From the NCBI RefSeq assembly GCF_003458415.1, contig NZ_QRUF01000013.1, positions 1 through 63,715 on the forward strand: a stretch of 63,715 bases of DNA, read 5' to 3'. Shown here one piece after another: positions 17,493 through 27,153 of the stretch (position 1 is its first letter; each line of letters begins with the position of its first letter). The notes under the pieces were generated by a model, which saw nothing but the letters and a program-made list of their open reading frames with translations, was not told the DNA's origin and ran no database searches. The position numbers and the translations under genes are program-made. The stretch comes from Collinsella sp. AF25-2LB. GTDB taxonomy: Bacteria > Actinomycetota > Coriobacteriia > Coriobacteriales > Coriobacteriaceae.

Positions 17493-19304
17493 ATGAATAC
17501 TTCAATTGACATTTCCCACATCCGCAACTTCTCAATCGTTGCGCACATCGACCATGGCAAGTCCACGATCAGCGATCGCATCCTCGAGCTCACCCATACC
17601 GTCGACGAACGCGACATGGAGTCGCAGCTGCTCGACACCATGGATATCGAGCGCGAGCGCGGCATCACGATCAAGTCCAATGCCGTTCGCGTGTCCTATG
17701 ACGCCGACGATGGCGAGACGTATCAGTTCAATCTGATCGATACGCCGGGCCACGTGGACTTTACCTATGAGGTCTCGCGCTCGCTGGCAGCCTGTGAGGG
17801 CGCGGTGCTCGTTGTCGACGCCACGCAGGGCGTCGAGGCGCAGACCGTCTCCAACGCGACGCTCGCCATGAACGCCAATCTGGACATTGTGCCGGCCATC
17901 AACAAGATCGACCTGCCCTCGGCCCATCCCGACGAGGTTAAGACCGAGATCGAGGATGACCTGGCGATCCCTGCCGATGATGCCGTGTGCGTCTCGGGCA
18001 AGACCGGCGAGGGCATCCACGATCTGCTGGAGTCCATTGTCTTTTTGATCTCTCCGCCCAAGGGCGATGCAAATGCTCCGCTCAAGGCACTCATTCTGGA
18101 TTCGTACTTCGACGAGTATCGTGGCGTCGTCGCCACGGTGCGCATCTTTGACGGCTCCATCAAAAAGGGCGATACCCTGCGCATGATGCAGGCAAAGGGC
18201 GACTTTTTGGTCGATGGCGTGGGCGTCAAGCGTCCCGCCGAGACCCCGGTCGACGCGCTCACGGTCGGCGAGGTCGGATACGTGGTCACGGGCCTGAAGG
18301 ACCCCGAGGCCGTTCGCGTGGGCGATACCCTCACGTGGGCGTCGAATCCCTGCCCCGAGCCGCTTCCCGGCTACCGCGAGGCCAAGCCCATGGTCTATAC
18401 GGGCCTGTTCCCGATCGATAACAAGGACTACGAGAACCTGCGTGACGCGCTCGATAAGCTGCACGTCAACGACCCGTCGTTGGTGTGGGAGCCCGAGACC
18501 TCGGTGGCGCTCGGCTTTGGCTTCCGCGTGGGCTTCTTGGGCCTGCTGCATATGGAGGTCGTCAAGGAGCGCCTGGAGCGCGAGTTCAATCTTGACCTCA
18601 TTGCCACGAGCCCCTCGGTGGACTATCACGTCTACAAGACTGACGGCGAGATGATTGATGTCCGCAGCCCGCAGGATCTGCCCGAGGCTACGCGCATCGA
18701 GCGTATCGAGGAACCCTACCTCAAGGCCAAGATTATCTGCCCGCCCGAGTATACGGGTGCCGTCATGCAGCTCGCTATCGAGCACCGCGGCATTACTACC
18801 GACATGATTCATCTCACGAGCAAGTCGGTCGAGATGCGCTTTGATATGCCGCTCGCCGAGCTCATCTTGGACTTCTTTGACCAGCTCAAGAGCCGTACCA
18901 AGGGCTATGCCTCGCTCGACTACGAGTTCAACGAGTATCGTCCCTCCGAGCTCGTCAAGCTCGATATCTTGCTTTCGGGCGACGAGGTGGACGCGCTGTC
19001 GTTTATCGTCCATAAGGACAAGGCCTATGGCCTGGCCCGTGGTCTGTGCGACAAACTTAAGGAGATCATCCCGCGTCAGCTGTTCGAGGTTCCCATCCAG
19101 GGTGCTATCGGCAACAAAATCATCGCCCGTTCTACCGTCAAAGCGCGTCGCAAGGACGTTCTTGCTAAGTGCTACGGCGGCGATATCTCGCGTAAGCGCA
19201 AGCTGCTCGAGAAGCAGAAAGAGGGCAAGAAGCGCATGAAGGCCATCGGCTCGGTCGAGGTCCCGCAGGAGGCCTTTATGGCGATCCTCAAGGTGGACGA
19301 GTAG
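17493..19304 (+). CDS. lepA: Elongation factor 4 (LepA)
   Basis: 603 aa translational GTPase. G1 motif AHIDHGKST (17-25), G3 DTPGH, G4 NKID, then the EF-G-like domains III/V and the LepA-specific C-terminal domain ([19 protein letters not shown]). EF4 acts on stalled or pre-translocated ribosomes and affects initiation of ribosome biogenesis in other species. ATG 17493 is the family start; the ribosome site is weak. dusB begins 4 bp after its stop. Confidence 0.96.
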   Translation: MNTSIDISHIRNFSIVAHIDHGKSTISDRILELTHTVDERDMESQLLDTMDIERERGITIKSNAVRVSYDADDGETYQFNLIDTPGHVDFTYEVSRSLAACEGAVLVVDATQGVEAQTVSNATLAMNANLDIVPAINKIDLPSAHPDEVKTEIEDDLAIPADDAVCVSGKTGEGIHDLLESIVFLISPPKGDANAPLKALILDSYFDEYRGVVATVRIFDGSIKKGDTLRMMQAKGDFLVDGVGVKRPAETPVDALTVGEVGYVVTGLKDPEAVRVGDTLTWASNPCPEPLPGYREAKPMVYTGLFPIDNKDYENLRDALDKLHVNDPSLVWEPETSVALGFGFRVGFLGLLHMEVVKERLEREFNLDLIATSPSVDYHVYKTDGEMIDVRSPQDLPEATRIERIEEPYLKAKIICPPEYTGAVMQLAIEHRGITTDMIHLTSKSVEMRFDMPLAELILDFFDQLKSRTKGYASLDYEFNEYRPSELVKLDILLSGDEVDALSFIVHKDKAYGLARGLCDKLKEIIPRQLFEVPIQGAIGNKIIARSTVKARRKDVLAKCYGGDISRKRKLLEKQKEGKKRMKAIGSVEVPQEAFMAILKVDE

Positions 19305-19308
19305 GTCT

Positions 19309-20352
19309 ATGGCGCTTTCCGAATACAGCAAGCGGCTGCTGGGCGCCTATGCCGAGCAGCCGTTCCTTATGGCTCCCATGGCGGGCGTAACCGATCCCGC
19401 TTATCGCATCATGTGCCGCCGCCGCGGTGCCAATCTCGCCTATAGCGAGATGGTGAGCGTGGCGGGCCTTGCCTATGCCAGCAACAAGACCTGGCGCCTG
19501 GTGCTACCGGCCGACAAGGAGCAGCAGATTTGCGTGCAGCTCTTTGGCTCCAAGCCCGAGCAGTTTGCGAGTGCCGTCGCCGCCGTCGAGGAGCGTGTGG
19601 GCGATCGCCTGTCATTGATTGATATCAACATGGCCTGTCCGGCTCGCAAGGTCGTTACTAAGGGCGAAGGCTCGGCGCTTATGCGCACGCCCGACCTGGC
19701 CGAGAAGATTGTCGAGGCAGCGGTGGGCGCGGCGCATGTTCCCGTGACCGTGAAGATCCGCAAGGGTTTTTATGCCGAGGACCGCAACGCCGCAACGTTT
19801 GCCCAGATGCTTGAAGGGGCGGGCGCCTCTGCAGTTGCCGTGCACGGTCGTTGTGCCACGCAGCTCTACACCGGCCAGGCCGATTGGTCGGTTGTCGATG
19901 AGGTTGCCGACGCCGTCGAGATTCCCGTGATTGGTTCGGGTGATGTGTTCTGCGCCGAGGATGCCGCGGAGCATCTGCGCAGTTCTGGTGCCAGCGCGGT
20001 GTTTATCGCGCGCGGCATCTACGGCAATCCGTGGGTGTTCGGTGATGCTCGCGCCCTTGCGCTCGATGGCATGCCGGTGCCGGCGCGCAGCTCCGTTGAG
20101 CGCCTAGACGCCCTGCGTGAGCACCTAACGCTGACGCATGAGCTCCTGCCGCTCATGTCGCGTGCCCGTACGTACGCAAGCTGGTACTTAAAAGGCATGC
20201 CCCATGCCGCCGCTTGGCGTGCCCATGTGGTGCGCTGTTCCACTTACGAGGAGTTTATGGCGCTGGTCGATGAGATCGAGCGCGATGTGGTGGCCTGCGA
20301 GGCTGCCCTTGCCGCCGGCGAATCGGTGCCTCCACATCCGCTGGAGGCTTAA
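19309..20352 (+). CDS. dusB: tRNA-dihydrouridine synthase
   Basis: 347 aa FMN-dependent TIM barrel. MAPMAGVTDPAYR at the N-terminus and the substrate-binding block INMACPARKVV with the catalytic Cys are present, then VHGRCATQLYTG. It reduces uridines in the D-loop of tRNA. The subfamily call (DusB-like) is by similarity of these blocks; the substrate position is not certain. Within an apparent operon lepA-dusB-hemW. Confidence 0.88.
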   Translation: MALSEYSKRLLGAYAEQPFLMAPMAGVTDPAYRIMCRRRGANLAYSEMVSVAGLAYASNKTWRLVLPADKEQQICVQLFGSKPEQFASAVAAVEERVGDRLSLIDINMACPARKVVTKGEGSALMRTPDLAEKIVEAAVGAAHVPVTVKIRKGFYAEDRNAATFAQMLEGAGASAVAVHGRCATQLYTGQADWSVVDEVADAVEIPVIGSGDVFCAEDAAEHLRSSGASAVFIARGIYGNPWVFGDARALALDGMPVPARSSVERLDALREHLTLTHELLPLMSRARTYASWYLKGMPHAAAWRAHVVRCSTYEEFMALVDEIERDVVACEAALAAGESVPPHPLEA

Positions 20353-20354
20353 GG

Positions 20355-21587
20355 GTGGCCGTTACCGCGCTGTACGTGCACGTGCCGTTTTGCGCCCAAA
20401 AGTGCCGGTACTGCGACTTTGACTCGCGCAGTTTTGCTCCGTGCGACCTGAGCGCTGCGCTCGATGTCTATTTTGAGCAGTTGTTCGCGCGCCTCGATGC
20501 TTTTGGCAAGGCTAGGGCCCTTGAACAGATCCGCACCGTCTATGTTGGCGGTGGTACGCCGTCGCTGGCGGGGGAGCGCCTGGTGGAGCTGGCGCGGCGT
20601 ATTCGTGCGTGGTGCGCCCCCGTTGAGTTTACCTGCGAGGCCAATCCCGAGTCGCTGACCGCCGAGCTTGCCGCTGCGCTTGCCAAGGTTGGTGTCACAC
20701 GCGTCTCTCTGGGCGTGCAAACGCTCGATAACATCGAACTTACCGCTATCGGCCGTATTCACGATGCCGATCGGGCGCTCGCCGCCATCGCGACAGTCAA
20801 GAACGCTGGGCTTGACGTGTCGTGCGACCTTATGTGCGGACTTCCCGGGCAGACCGCAGCGAGTTGGAGGCGCACGCTCGATGGCGTGCTGGCGGCGGCT
20901 CCGCATCATGTGTCGGTCTACCCGCTCACGCTTGAGGAGGGGACTCCCCTTTATCGCATGGCGTGCCGCGACGAGTCGGTAGAGCCCGACGAGGATTTTC
21001 AAGCTTCGTGCATGGATGTGGCGCGTGAGCGTCTGGGTGCGGCCGGCTATCACCCGTATGAGGTGGCAAGCTATGCGCTCGACGGACATGAGTGCGCCCA
21101 TAACATTGCCTACTGGACCGGCCAGGGCTATTTGGGCCTGGGTCGCTCTGCCGCGGGCATGCTCGATGCCGAGGATTTCGATCGTCTTGCAGGTTTGTTC
21201 CCCGGCGTGTCTTCTCGAGGCGATTCGTACCGCGTGCGTCTGGTGCAACGTGACGATGACGCGACGGCGTTCGAGGCCGAATATCTGTCGCAGCGTGAGG
21301 CTGCGGCTGAAGACCTGATGCTCGCTTGTCGCTTGACGCGCGGTATTGCGTCCGATCTGTTGGTTCGTGCAGCTTGCGTCATCCCAACGGGCGAGCTGGC
21401 AGCTGTCTGCGATCGCGCGCTCGAATTGGGTCTTGCCACTTGGGTGCCCGAGACGCTCGGAGTCCATGAGGGACCCTTCACTTCGGCAGACGTCCTCGCG
21501 GGCCATGTCCGTGCTCGTTTAGCGCCCACCCACTTGGGCTGGCTCGATGGAAATGTGCTGTTCGAGCTGTTTTGGGGTCTAGCCTAG
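20355..21587 (+). CDS. hemW: HemW (coproporphyrinogen III oxidase-like radical SAM protein)
   Basis: 410 aa. Radical-SAM cluster CAQKCRYC (Cys13, Cys17, Cys20) preceded by YVHVPF, and the HemW blocks YVGGGTPS and GVQTLDN. HemW proteins are heme chaperones rather than true HemN oxidases; HemN-specific extra N-terminal residues are missing. Start GTG 20355 follows CTGGAGG. Commonly located between lepA and the hrcA/dnaJ region, as here. Confidence 0.9.
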   Translation: MAVTALYVHVPFCAQKCRYCDFDSRSFAPCDLSAALDVYFEQLFARLDAFGKARALEQIRTVYVGGGTPSLAGERLVELARRIRAWCAPVEFTCEANPESLTAELAAALAKVGVTRVSLGVQTLDNIELTAIGRIHDADRALAAIATVKNAGLDVSCDLMCGLPGQTAASWRRTLDGVLAAAPHHVSVYPLTLEEGTPLYRMACRDESVEPDEDFQASCMDVARERLGAAGYHPYEVASYALDGHECAHNIAYWTGQGYLGLGRSAAGMLDAEDFDRLAGLFPGVSSRGDSYRVRLVQRDDDATAFEAEYLSQREAAAEDLMLACRLTRGIASDLLVRAACVIPTGELAAVCDRALELGLATWVPETLGVHEGPFTSADVLAGHVRARLAPTHLGWLDGNVLFELFWGLA

Positions 21588-21645
21588 GCCGCTCGGGTAG
21601 AATTACCGCAATATATACGCTGCTGTGAGCAGGAGGTTGCCGCGC

Positions 21646-22749
21646 ATGGCGACGATGAACGAAAAAGATTACTACGAGATTTTGGGTGTCTCCAAGGACG
21701 CCACCTCGCGTGATATTCAGAAGGCCTTCCAGCAAAAGGCCCGCAAGCTCCATCCGGACGTCAACAAAGAACCTGATGCCGAGGAAAAGTTTAAAGAGGT
21801 TTCCGAGGCCTACGCCGTGCTTTCGGACGAGCAGAAGCGTGCGCGCTACGACGCCATGCGCTCGGGCAATCCCTTTGCCGGTGCACCGACGGCTTCGCCC
21901 TATGGCGGTGGCTATGCCGGCAGCGCCGGTTACGGCAATCCCTTTGACGGCGGTTTCCCCTTCGGGGGCGCCTGGGGCCAGCCGCGTCGCGGGCAGGCTG
22001 CCTATAATCCCGAGAACGGCGCCAACGTGGTCGTCGATATTAAGCTCGACGCCAAGGAGGCCAAGGGCGGTGCCCGCAAGACCGTTCGCTATACGCGCTT
22101 CGATACCTGTGGTCACTGCGGAGGCTCGGGTTCTGTTTCGTCCGAGCATGCACATACCTGTCCGAGCTGCGGCGGTCGCGGCCACATCGACGTCGACCTG
22201 TCCTTCCTGTTCGGTGCCGGCACGTTCCAGTCGGTCTGCCCCGAGTGCGGAGGTTCCGGTAAGGTCGTCGCCGACCCCTGTCCCGATTGCGGCGGCAGCG
22301 GTCGAACCCGTGTGACCTCCGAGCAGACAATTGAGTTTCCTGCCGGCACGCACGATGGCGACGAGGTCCGCATTGGCGGCATGGGTCACGCCGGCACCAA
22401 CGGTGCCTCGGGCGGCGATCTTGTCGGCCGTGCCCATGTTGAGGCCGAGCGTCTGGAAGGCAAGGCCCGTACCGGTTTTTACCTGATGGGCATCGTGGCG
22501 CCGTTTTTGGTGCTGTCGGCCATATCGGGCGTGTTCTCGGCCTTTGCCGTGATGTGCTTTATTCCGTTTGCCATGGGCCTTTTCATGGTGGTCTCGGACG
22601 GCGTGCTGCACCGCAGCCTGCTGTGGTGGAAGCGCGGCGCGATGCAGTTTGCCAACGGTTTTGCCAACGGATTTATGTTCGCGCTCGTGTCGGTTTGGTT
22701 TGCGAGCTGCTCGCAACGTGCCATGCTTTCGCCCTACGCAATGCAATAA
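21646..22749 (+). CDS. DnaJ-like co-chaperone with a membrane C-terminus
   Basis: 367 aa. The J domain (about 8-70) has HPD at 36-38; a Gly/Phe-rich linker follows (about 72-115). Four zinc-binding CxxCxGxG repeats lie between 155 and 219 ([32 protein letters not shown]). A short piece of the first substrate-binding barrel (about 225-272) comes next. Instead of the second barrel and dimerisation region, residues 278-298, 300-317 and 340-356 are hydrophobic, likely membrane helices. So it probably recruits DnaK to the membrane. ATG 21646 follows AGGAGG. A regular dnaJ follows 81 bp later, so this copy may be specialised. Confidence 0.85.
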   Translation: MATMNEKDYYEILGVSKDATSRDIQKAFQQKARKLHPDVNKEPDAEEKFKEVSEAYAVLSDEQKRARYDAMRSGNPFAGAPTASPYGGGYAGSAGYGNPFDGGFPFGGAWGQPRRGQAAYNPENGANVVVDIKLDAKEAKGGARKTVRYTRFDTCGHCGGSGSVSSEHAHTCPSCGGRGHIDVDLSFLFGAGTFQSVCPECGGSGKVVADPCPDCGGSGRTRVTSEQTIEFPAGTHDGDEVRIGGMGHAGTNGASGGDLVGRAHVEAERLEGKARTGFYLMGIVAPFLVLSAISGVFSAFAVMCFIPFAMGLFMVVSDGVLHRSLLWWKRGAMQFANGFANGFMFALVSVWFASCSQRAMLSPYAMQ

Positions 22750-22830
22750 CATCTAGCCCTCTGTTTGCGGCCGGCCCAGCTTGGGTATAGGACGCACTGT
22801 GACAATAATGAAAGTCGGAAGGATTCGGTC

Positions 22831-23979
22831 GTGTCGGAAAATAGGGATTACTACGAGGTACTTGGCGTCGACAAGGATGCCGATGCGCGGACGATTAAGC
22901 GCGCGTTTCTAAAGAAGGCCCGTACCGTACACCCGGACGTTTCGGACGACCCCGAGGCCGAGGCCAAGTTCAAAGAGCTCAACGAGGCTTATTCCGTTCT
23001 TTCCGACGAGCAGAAGCGTGCTAACTACGACCGTTACGGCACCGCGGACGGCCCTGGTGGTTCGGGCTACGTCGATATCAACGATATCTTTGGCGGCATG
23101 GGCATGGACGACCTCTTCTCGTCGTTCTTTGGCGGCGGTGCCGGCGGTGGCGCCCGAAATCGCCGTGAGCGTCGTCGCGGCCGCGATATGGCGATCTCCC
23201 TTTCGGTGACCCTTGAGGAGGCGGCGCTCGGTTGCAAAAAGACGATCAGCTATGACCGCCTTGCCCCCTGCGAGGATTGTAACGGCACTGGTAGGGCCGA
23301 GGGCGCACAGGAAAAGCAGTGCAGCCGCTGCCACGGCACAGGCTATGTCACGACGGTCCAGCGCTCGTTCCTGGGCCAGGTTCAGTCCTCTTCGCCTTGC
23401 CCCGACTGCCACGGTGAGGGCACGGTCATCGACCATCCCTGCGAGACCTGCGACGGTCAGGGCCGCACACCTTCGCACGAAAAGATCGACATCGATATCC
23501 CCGCCGGCGTTTCGACCGGTCGCCAGCTGCGCGTGAGCGGCTTTGGCGAGGCAGGCCTTCGCGGTGAGCCCTCGGGCGACCTGATCGTCAACGTTCGTGT
23601 TGCCGACCACGAGCGTTTTAAGCGCAACGGTGACGACCTGTACCTCCTGAGCGATATCTCGATTGCGCAGGCTGCGCTTGGCTGCGAGATCGAGGTCGAG
23701 GGCATTATGCCCGACGAGGTCGTCAAGGTGACGGTTCCCGCCGGCGCCCAGTACGGTGACACCGTGAGCGTCAATAATTACGGCATGCCGCGCATTGGCG
23801 GTGGCGGTTCGCGTGGCCGCTTGATCGTGCAACTGCGCGTGGTCGTTCCCACCAATCTTTCCAATAAGCAACGCGAGCTGCTCCGCGCTTTTGCCGATGA
23901 GATGGGCGATGACGTCGCTTCCGGTAAGAAGTCGGTGACCGACCGTATCAAGAGTGCCCTCGACGATATCCTCGATTAA
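22831..23979 (+). CDS. dnaJ: Chaperone protein DnaJ
   Basis: 382 aa, canonical type I DnaJ. J domain with HPD at 34-36, Gly-rich linker, four CxxCxGxG zinc repeats (CEDCNGTG, CSRCHGTG, CPDCHGEG, CETCDGQG), then both substrate-binding barrels and the C-terminal dimerisation segment. It stimulates the DnaK ATPase and delivers unfolded clients. Start GTG 22831 with GGAAGGA upstream. It stands between the membrane-tailed paralogue and mtaB; grpE, dnaK and hrcA are not nearby. Confidence 0.94.
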   Translation: MSENRDYYEVLGVDKDADARTIKRAFLKKARTVHPDVSDDPEAEAKFKELNEAYSVLSDEQKRANYDRYGTADGPGGSGYVDINDIFGGMGMDDLFSSFFGGGAGGGARNRRERRRGRDMAISLSVTLEEAALGCKKTISYDRLAPCEDCNGTGRAEGAQEKQCSRCHGTGYVTTVQRSFLGQVQSSSPCPDCHGEGTVIDHPCETCDGQGRTPSHEKIDIDIPAGVSTGRQLRVSGFGEAGLRGEPSGDLIVNVRVADHERFKRNGDDLYLLSDISIAQAALGCEIEVEGIMPDEVVKVTVPAGAQYGDTVSVNNYGMPRIGGGGSRGRLIVQLRVVVPTNLSNKQRELLRAFADEMGDDVASGKKSVTDRIKSALDDILD

Positions 23980-23988
23980 GGAGCCCGC

Positions 23989-25281
23989 GTGCTCGCACCT
24001 CATATCTCTGTCGTCAACCTCGGCTGCCGCGTCAACCGGGTTGAGTCCGACCGTATCACTGCCGATCTTATGCGCCTGGGATTTGCTATTGTGGAGCCGC
24101 AGGATGCCGATCTGATCGTCATTAACACCTGTGCCGTTACGGGCGAGGCCGAGGCCAAGACCCGTAAGGCCGTCCGTCATGCGCTGGCCTATCCGGGCGA
24201 GCCTTACGTGGTCGTAACCGGCTGCGTCGTCAACCTGCATCCCGAGGAGTTGCTGGAGCTCTCCGATCGCGTGATCGCCGAGCCGTCCAAGATTGACGTC
24301 GCCGAGCGCGTCTGCGAGGTGCTGGGTGTCGAATCCGATAGCGTTCCCGCCTGCAGCGATGGCGAGGTGGTCGATGCGCTCGGTCGCTCTCGCCTGGGCG
24401 TGAAGATTCAGGACGGCTGCAACCATCGCTGCACCTATTGCATTGTGTGGAAGGCACGCGGCCCCGAGCGCTCCGTGCCCGTCGAGTCCGTGCTCGAGCA
24501 AGTTCGCGAGGCCCAGGAGGCCGGCGTGCCCGAGGTGGTGCTGACCGGTGTGAACCTGGGTGCCTACGATGGCAAGAGCGCGACCGACGAGCACGTCGAA
24601 ATCGATGAGCTGCTCGAGGCCATCATGGAGCGCACGTCTATTCCGCATGTGCGCATTTCCTCGGTCGAGCCCATGGATATCTCCGAGCGCCTGCTTAAGG
24701 TTATGGCGCGCTATCCGCAGCGTATCGCCCCGTTTTTGCACCTGCCCGTGCAGTCCGGTTGCACGGCGACCCTGCATCGCATGGGCCGTCCCTATAGCGC
24801 CGAGGCCTTTGAGGACACGGTGCGTATGATTCGTGCCATCTTGCCCCAGGCGTCCCTTTCGTGCGATGTCATCGTCGGTTTTCCTGGTGAGACGGACGAG
24901 GAGTTCGAGGAATCGCTGGCGCTGTGCCGCCGTGTGGGTTTCTCGCGTATGCACGTGTTCCGCTACAGCAAGCGTCCCGGTACCCTTGCTGCCGACATGC
25001 CCGACCAGGTGCCACCCGAGGTTATGGCCGAGCGCAGCCGCCGTATGCGGGCCGCCGCACAGGAGCTCGCTATTGCCGACGCTCGTCGTCGCGTGGGCAT
25101 GGTCGAGCGTGCCGTGCTCGAGTATGGTGACAACCTGACGCTCGGCTCGTTCCATCATGCCCGTCTTGACGATACCTGTGGACTTACAGCCCCGTGCCTG
25201 CTCGATGTTGCTATCATCGGAGTCGATGATTCCGGCTTGGTCCATGCACGCAGGGAGGTTCATGGAAGCCTCGAAGATTAG
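23989..25281 (+). CDS. mtaB: tRNA N6-threonylcarbamoyladenosine(37) methylthiotransferase MtaB
   Basis: 430 aa radical-SAM methylthiotransferase. N-terminal UPF0004 domain with cluster Cys in NLGCRVNRVES, INTCAVT and VTGC; radical-SAM motif CNHRCTYCIV; C-terminal TRAM domain. MtaB adds a methylthio group to t6A37 of ANN-decoding tRNAs. NLGCRVN separates it from MiaB (FGCQMN) and RimO (LGCAKN). Start GTG 23989 after AAGGAG. Overlaps phoH by 20 bp. Its place after dnaJ is conserved in Firmicutes. Confidence 0.92.
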   Translation: MLAPHISVVNLGCRVNRVESDRITADLMRLGFAIVEPQDADLIVINTCAVTGEAEAKTRKAVRHALAYPGEPYVVVTGCVVNLHPEELLELSDRVIAEPSKIDVAERVCEVLGVESDSVPACSDGEVVDALGRSRLGVKIQDGCNHRCTYCIVWKARGPERSVPVESVLEQVREAQEAGVPEVVLTGVNLGAYDGKSATDEHVEIDELLEAIMERTSIPHVRISSVEPMDISERLLKVMARYPQRIAPFLHLPVQSGCTATLHRMGRPYSAEAFEDTVRMIRAILPQASLSCDVIVGFPGETDEEFEESLALCRRVGFSRMHVFRYSKRPGTLAADMPDQVPPEVMAERSRRMRAAAQELAIADARRRVGMVERAVLEYGDNLTLGSFHHARLDDTCGLTAPCLLDVAIIGVDDSGLVHARREVHGSLED

Positions 25282-26248
25282 ACTTACCGTTCCCGAGGGA
25301 ATTGATCCCTCGTGCGTTTTGGGCGCCGGCGACGGCGTCCTTCGTGCGCTCGAGAGCTTGGTTCGCGCCCATGTGGTCGCCCGTGGCGATAGCATCGCCG
25401 TGAGCGGTGACCCGGATGAGGTCGAACTCGTGGCGCGTTTTTTCGAACATGCTTTTCGCGAGGCGGCCGCCGGGCGCACGCTGTCTGCCGACGATGTCTC
25501 TCGCTGCCTGGCCGTCTTGCGCGACGGTGAGCACGAGGCTACGTCGCTTCGCGATGACATGCTGCTTTCGTATCGCGGCCGCGTCATTCGTCCCAAGACG
25601 CTCGGGCAAAAGCGCTACGTGGATGCCATTCGCTCGCATACCATCACCTTTGGCTTGGGTCCAGCCGGTACCGGTAAGACCTATCTGGCCATGGCGCTCG
25701 CCGTTGCCGCGCTCAAGCGTCACGAGGTGGGCCGTTTGATCTTGACGCGTCCGGTTGTCGAGGCGGGGGAGAATCTGGGCTTTTTGCCCGGTACCCTTGA
25801 GGAAAAGATCGACCCCTACATGCGTCCGCTCTACGACGCCCTTTTTGACATGATGGATCGCGAGCGCACCGATGAGCTTATGGAGCGTGGCGTGATCGAG
25901 ATTGCCCCGCTTGCCTACATGCGCGGCCGCACGCTGAGTGATGCCTTCGTGGTGCTCGACGAGGCGCAAAATACCACGCCCGAGCAGATGAAGATGTTCC
26001 TGACACGCCTTGGGTTCAACTCCAAGTTCGTGATTACCGGCGACCTGAGCCAGCGCGACCTGGTGGGTCGTCGTGGCGGTCTTGCTGACGTTGAGCAGAT
26101 TTTGGGCCGTGTCGACGATGTCGCATTTTCTCACCTCGAGCGTGCCGACGTGGTGCGCCATGCCCTGGTGGGTCGTATCGTCGAGGCATATGAAGCTTAT
26201 GATGACGTGCGCGAGCAGCGCCCGCGCGACCGAAAGGAGTCCCGTTGA
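25262..26248 (+). CDS. phoH: PhoH-like ATPase
   Basis: 328 aa. A short KH-like N-terminal segment is followed by an RNA-helicase-like ATPase with Walker A GPAGTGKT at about 133-140 and Walker B VVLDEAQNTTPEQ. The family (PhoH/YbeZ) works with YbeY in rRNA and RNA metabolism. ATG 25262 follows GGGAGG and lies inside the end of mtaB. The downstream ybeY start overlaps the stop, which agrees with a YbeZ-YbeY partnership. Confidence 0.92.
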   Translation: MEASKIRLTVPEGIDPSCVLGAGDGVLRALESLVRAHVVARGDSIAVSGDPDEVELVARFFEHAFREAAAGRTLSADDVSRCLAVLRDGEHEATSLRDDMLLSYRGRVIRPKTLGQKRYVDAIRSHTITFGLGPAGTGKTYLAMALAVAALKRHEVGRLILTRPVVEAGENLGFLPGTLEEKIDPYMRPLYDALFDMMDRERTDELMERGVIEIAPLAYMRGRTLSDAFVVLDEAQNTTPEQMKMFLTRLGFNSKFVITGDLSQRDLVGRRGGLADVEQILGRVDDVAFSHLERADVVRHALVGRIVEAYEAYDDVREQRPRDRKESR

Positions 26249-26754
26249 GTGTATTGATCAGCAACGATGCCGAGCTCGATACGCTGCTCGACGCGCAGGA
26301 GGTGGAGCACATCTGCGAGGTTGTGCTTGCCGCCGAGGGCGTTGAACGTGGAGTCGAGATTTCCCTTTCGTATGTCGACGAGGACGAGATGCACGAGCTC
26401 AACCACGAGTGGCGCGGTATCGACCGCACCACCGATGTGCTCTCGTTTGAGTGCGATTCGGCCTTTGACGATGACATTCCCGCCGATGAGACGCTCGAGC
26501 TCGGCGATATTATCTTGGCCCCGCAGGTTATTGCCCGTCAGGCCCCCGGTTTTGGCAATAGCCCCGCTGACGAGTGCCGTCTGATGCTCGTACACGGAAT
26601 GCTGCACCTGCTGGGCTATGACCACATCGAGGACGACGAGGCCGAGGTCATGGAGGCCCGCGAGGACGCCATCCTGCGCGATCTGGCGCTCGAGCGCGGC
26701 GAGGACCCTAAGCTAGTCCACGTCGGCCCCATCACCAACCACGCCCACGACTAG
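26245..26754 (+). CDS. ybeY: Endoribonuclease YbeY
   Basis: 169 aa. The zinc site HGMLHLLGYDH gives the H-x3-H-x5-H pattern of YbeY; TDVLSFEC is the other family block. It is needed for 16S rRNA 3' end maturation and ribosome quality control in other bacteria. The start is TTG 26245 (TTGA overlap with the phoH stop) after AAAGGAG; no ATG or GTG is available in frame nearby. Confidence 0.93.
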   Translation: MSVLISNDAELDTLLDAQEVEHICEVVLAAEGVERGVEISLSYVDEDEMHELNHEWRGIDRTTDVLSFECDSAFDDDIPADETLELGDIILAPQVIARQAPGFGNSPADECRLMLVHGMLHLLGYDHIEDDEAEVMEAREDAILRDLALERGEDPKLVHVGPITNHAHD

Positions 26755-26763
26755 GAGCCGTCT

Positions 26764-27141
26764 ATGATTCCCGGATCGAACAAGGACCATCCGTCCTTCT
26801 TAAAGTCGTTTTCCTACGCCATGGAGGGCTTCGTCACCGCCGTCAAGACCGAGCGCAACATTAAGGTCATGCTCGTTGCGGGCGTGTGCACCGTCATTGC
26901 CGGCTGCGTCGTGGGGCTCGACATTGCCGAGTGGGCCACGATTATCATCTGTTGCGGCCTGGTGATTCACGGCGAGCTGTGCAACACCGCTATGGAGGCC
27001 ATCGTCGACCTGGCGACCCAGGAGCTCCATCCGCTGGCCAAGCGTGCGAAGGACATCGCCGCCGCTTCCGTATACATACTTTCCATCACCGCCGCGATTG
27101 TGGGCGTGCTGGTATTTGCCCACGCGCTCGGCTTTATTTAG
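26764..27141 (+). CDS. dgkA: Diacylglycerol/undecaprenol kinase (DgkA family)
   Basis: 125 aa small membrane kinase. An N-terminal amphipathic stretch (FSYAMEGFVTAVKTERN) and three membrane helices; the catalytic block GELCNTAMEAIVDL carries the Glu and Asn residues of DgkA. Gram-positive members phosphorylate undecaprenol, feeding the cell-wall lipid carrier; the exact substrate here is inferred. It is located between ybeY and era, as in Bacillus and many others. Confidence 0.9.
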   Translation: MIPGSNKDHPSFLKSFSYAMEGFVTAVKTERNIKVMLVAGVCTVIAGCVVGLDIAEWATIIICCGLVIHGELCNTAMEAIVDLATQELHPLAKRAKDIAAASVYILSITAAIVGVLVFAHALGFI

Positions 27142-27153
27142 AAGGGGATTCCC

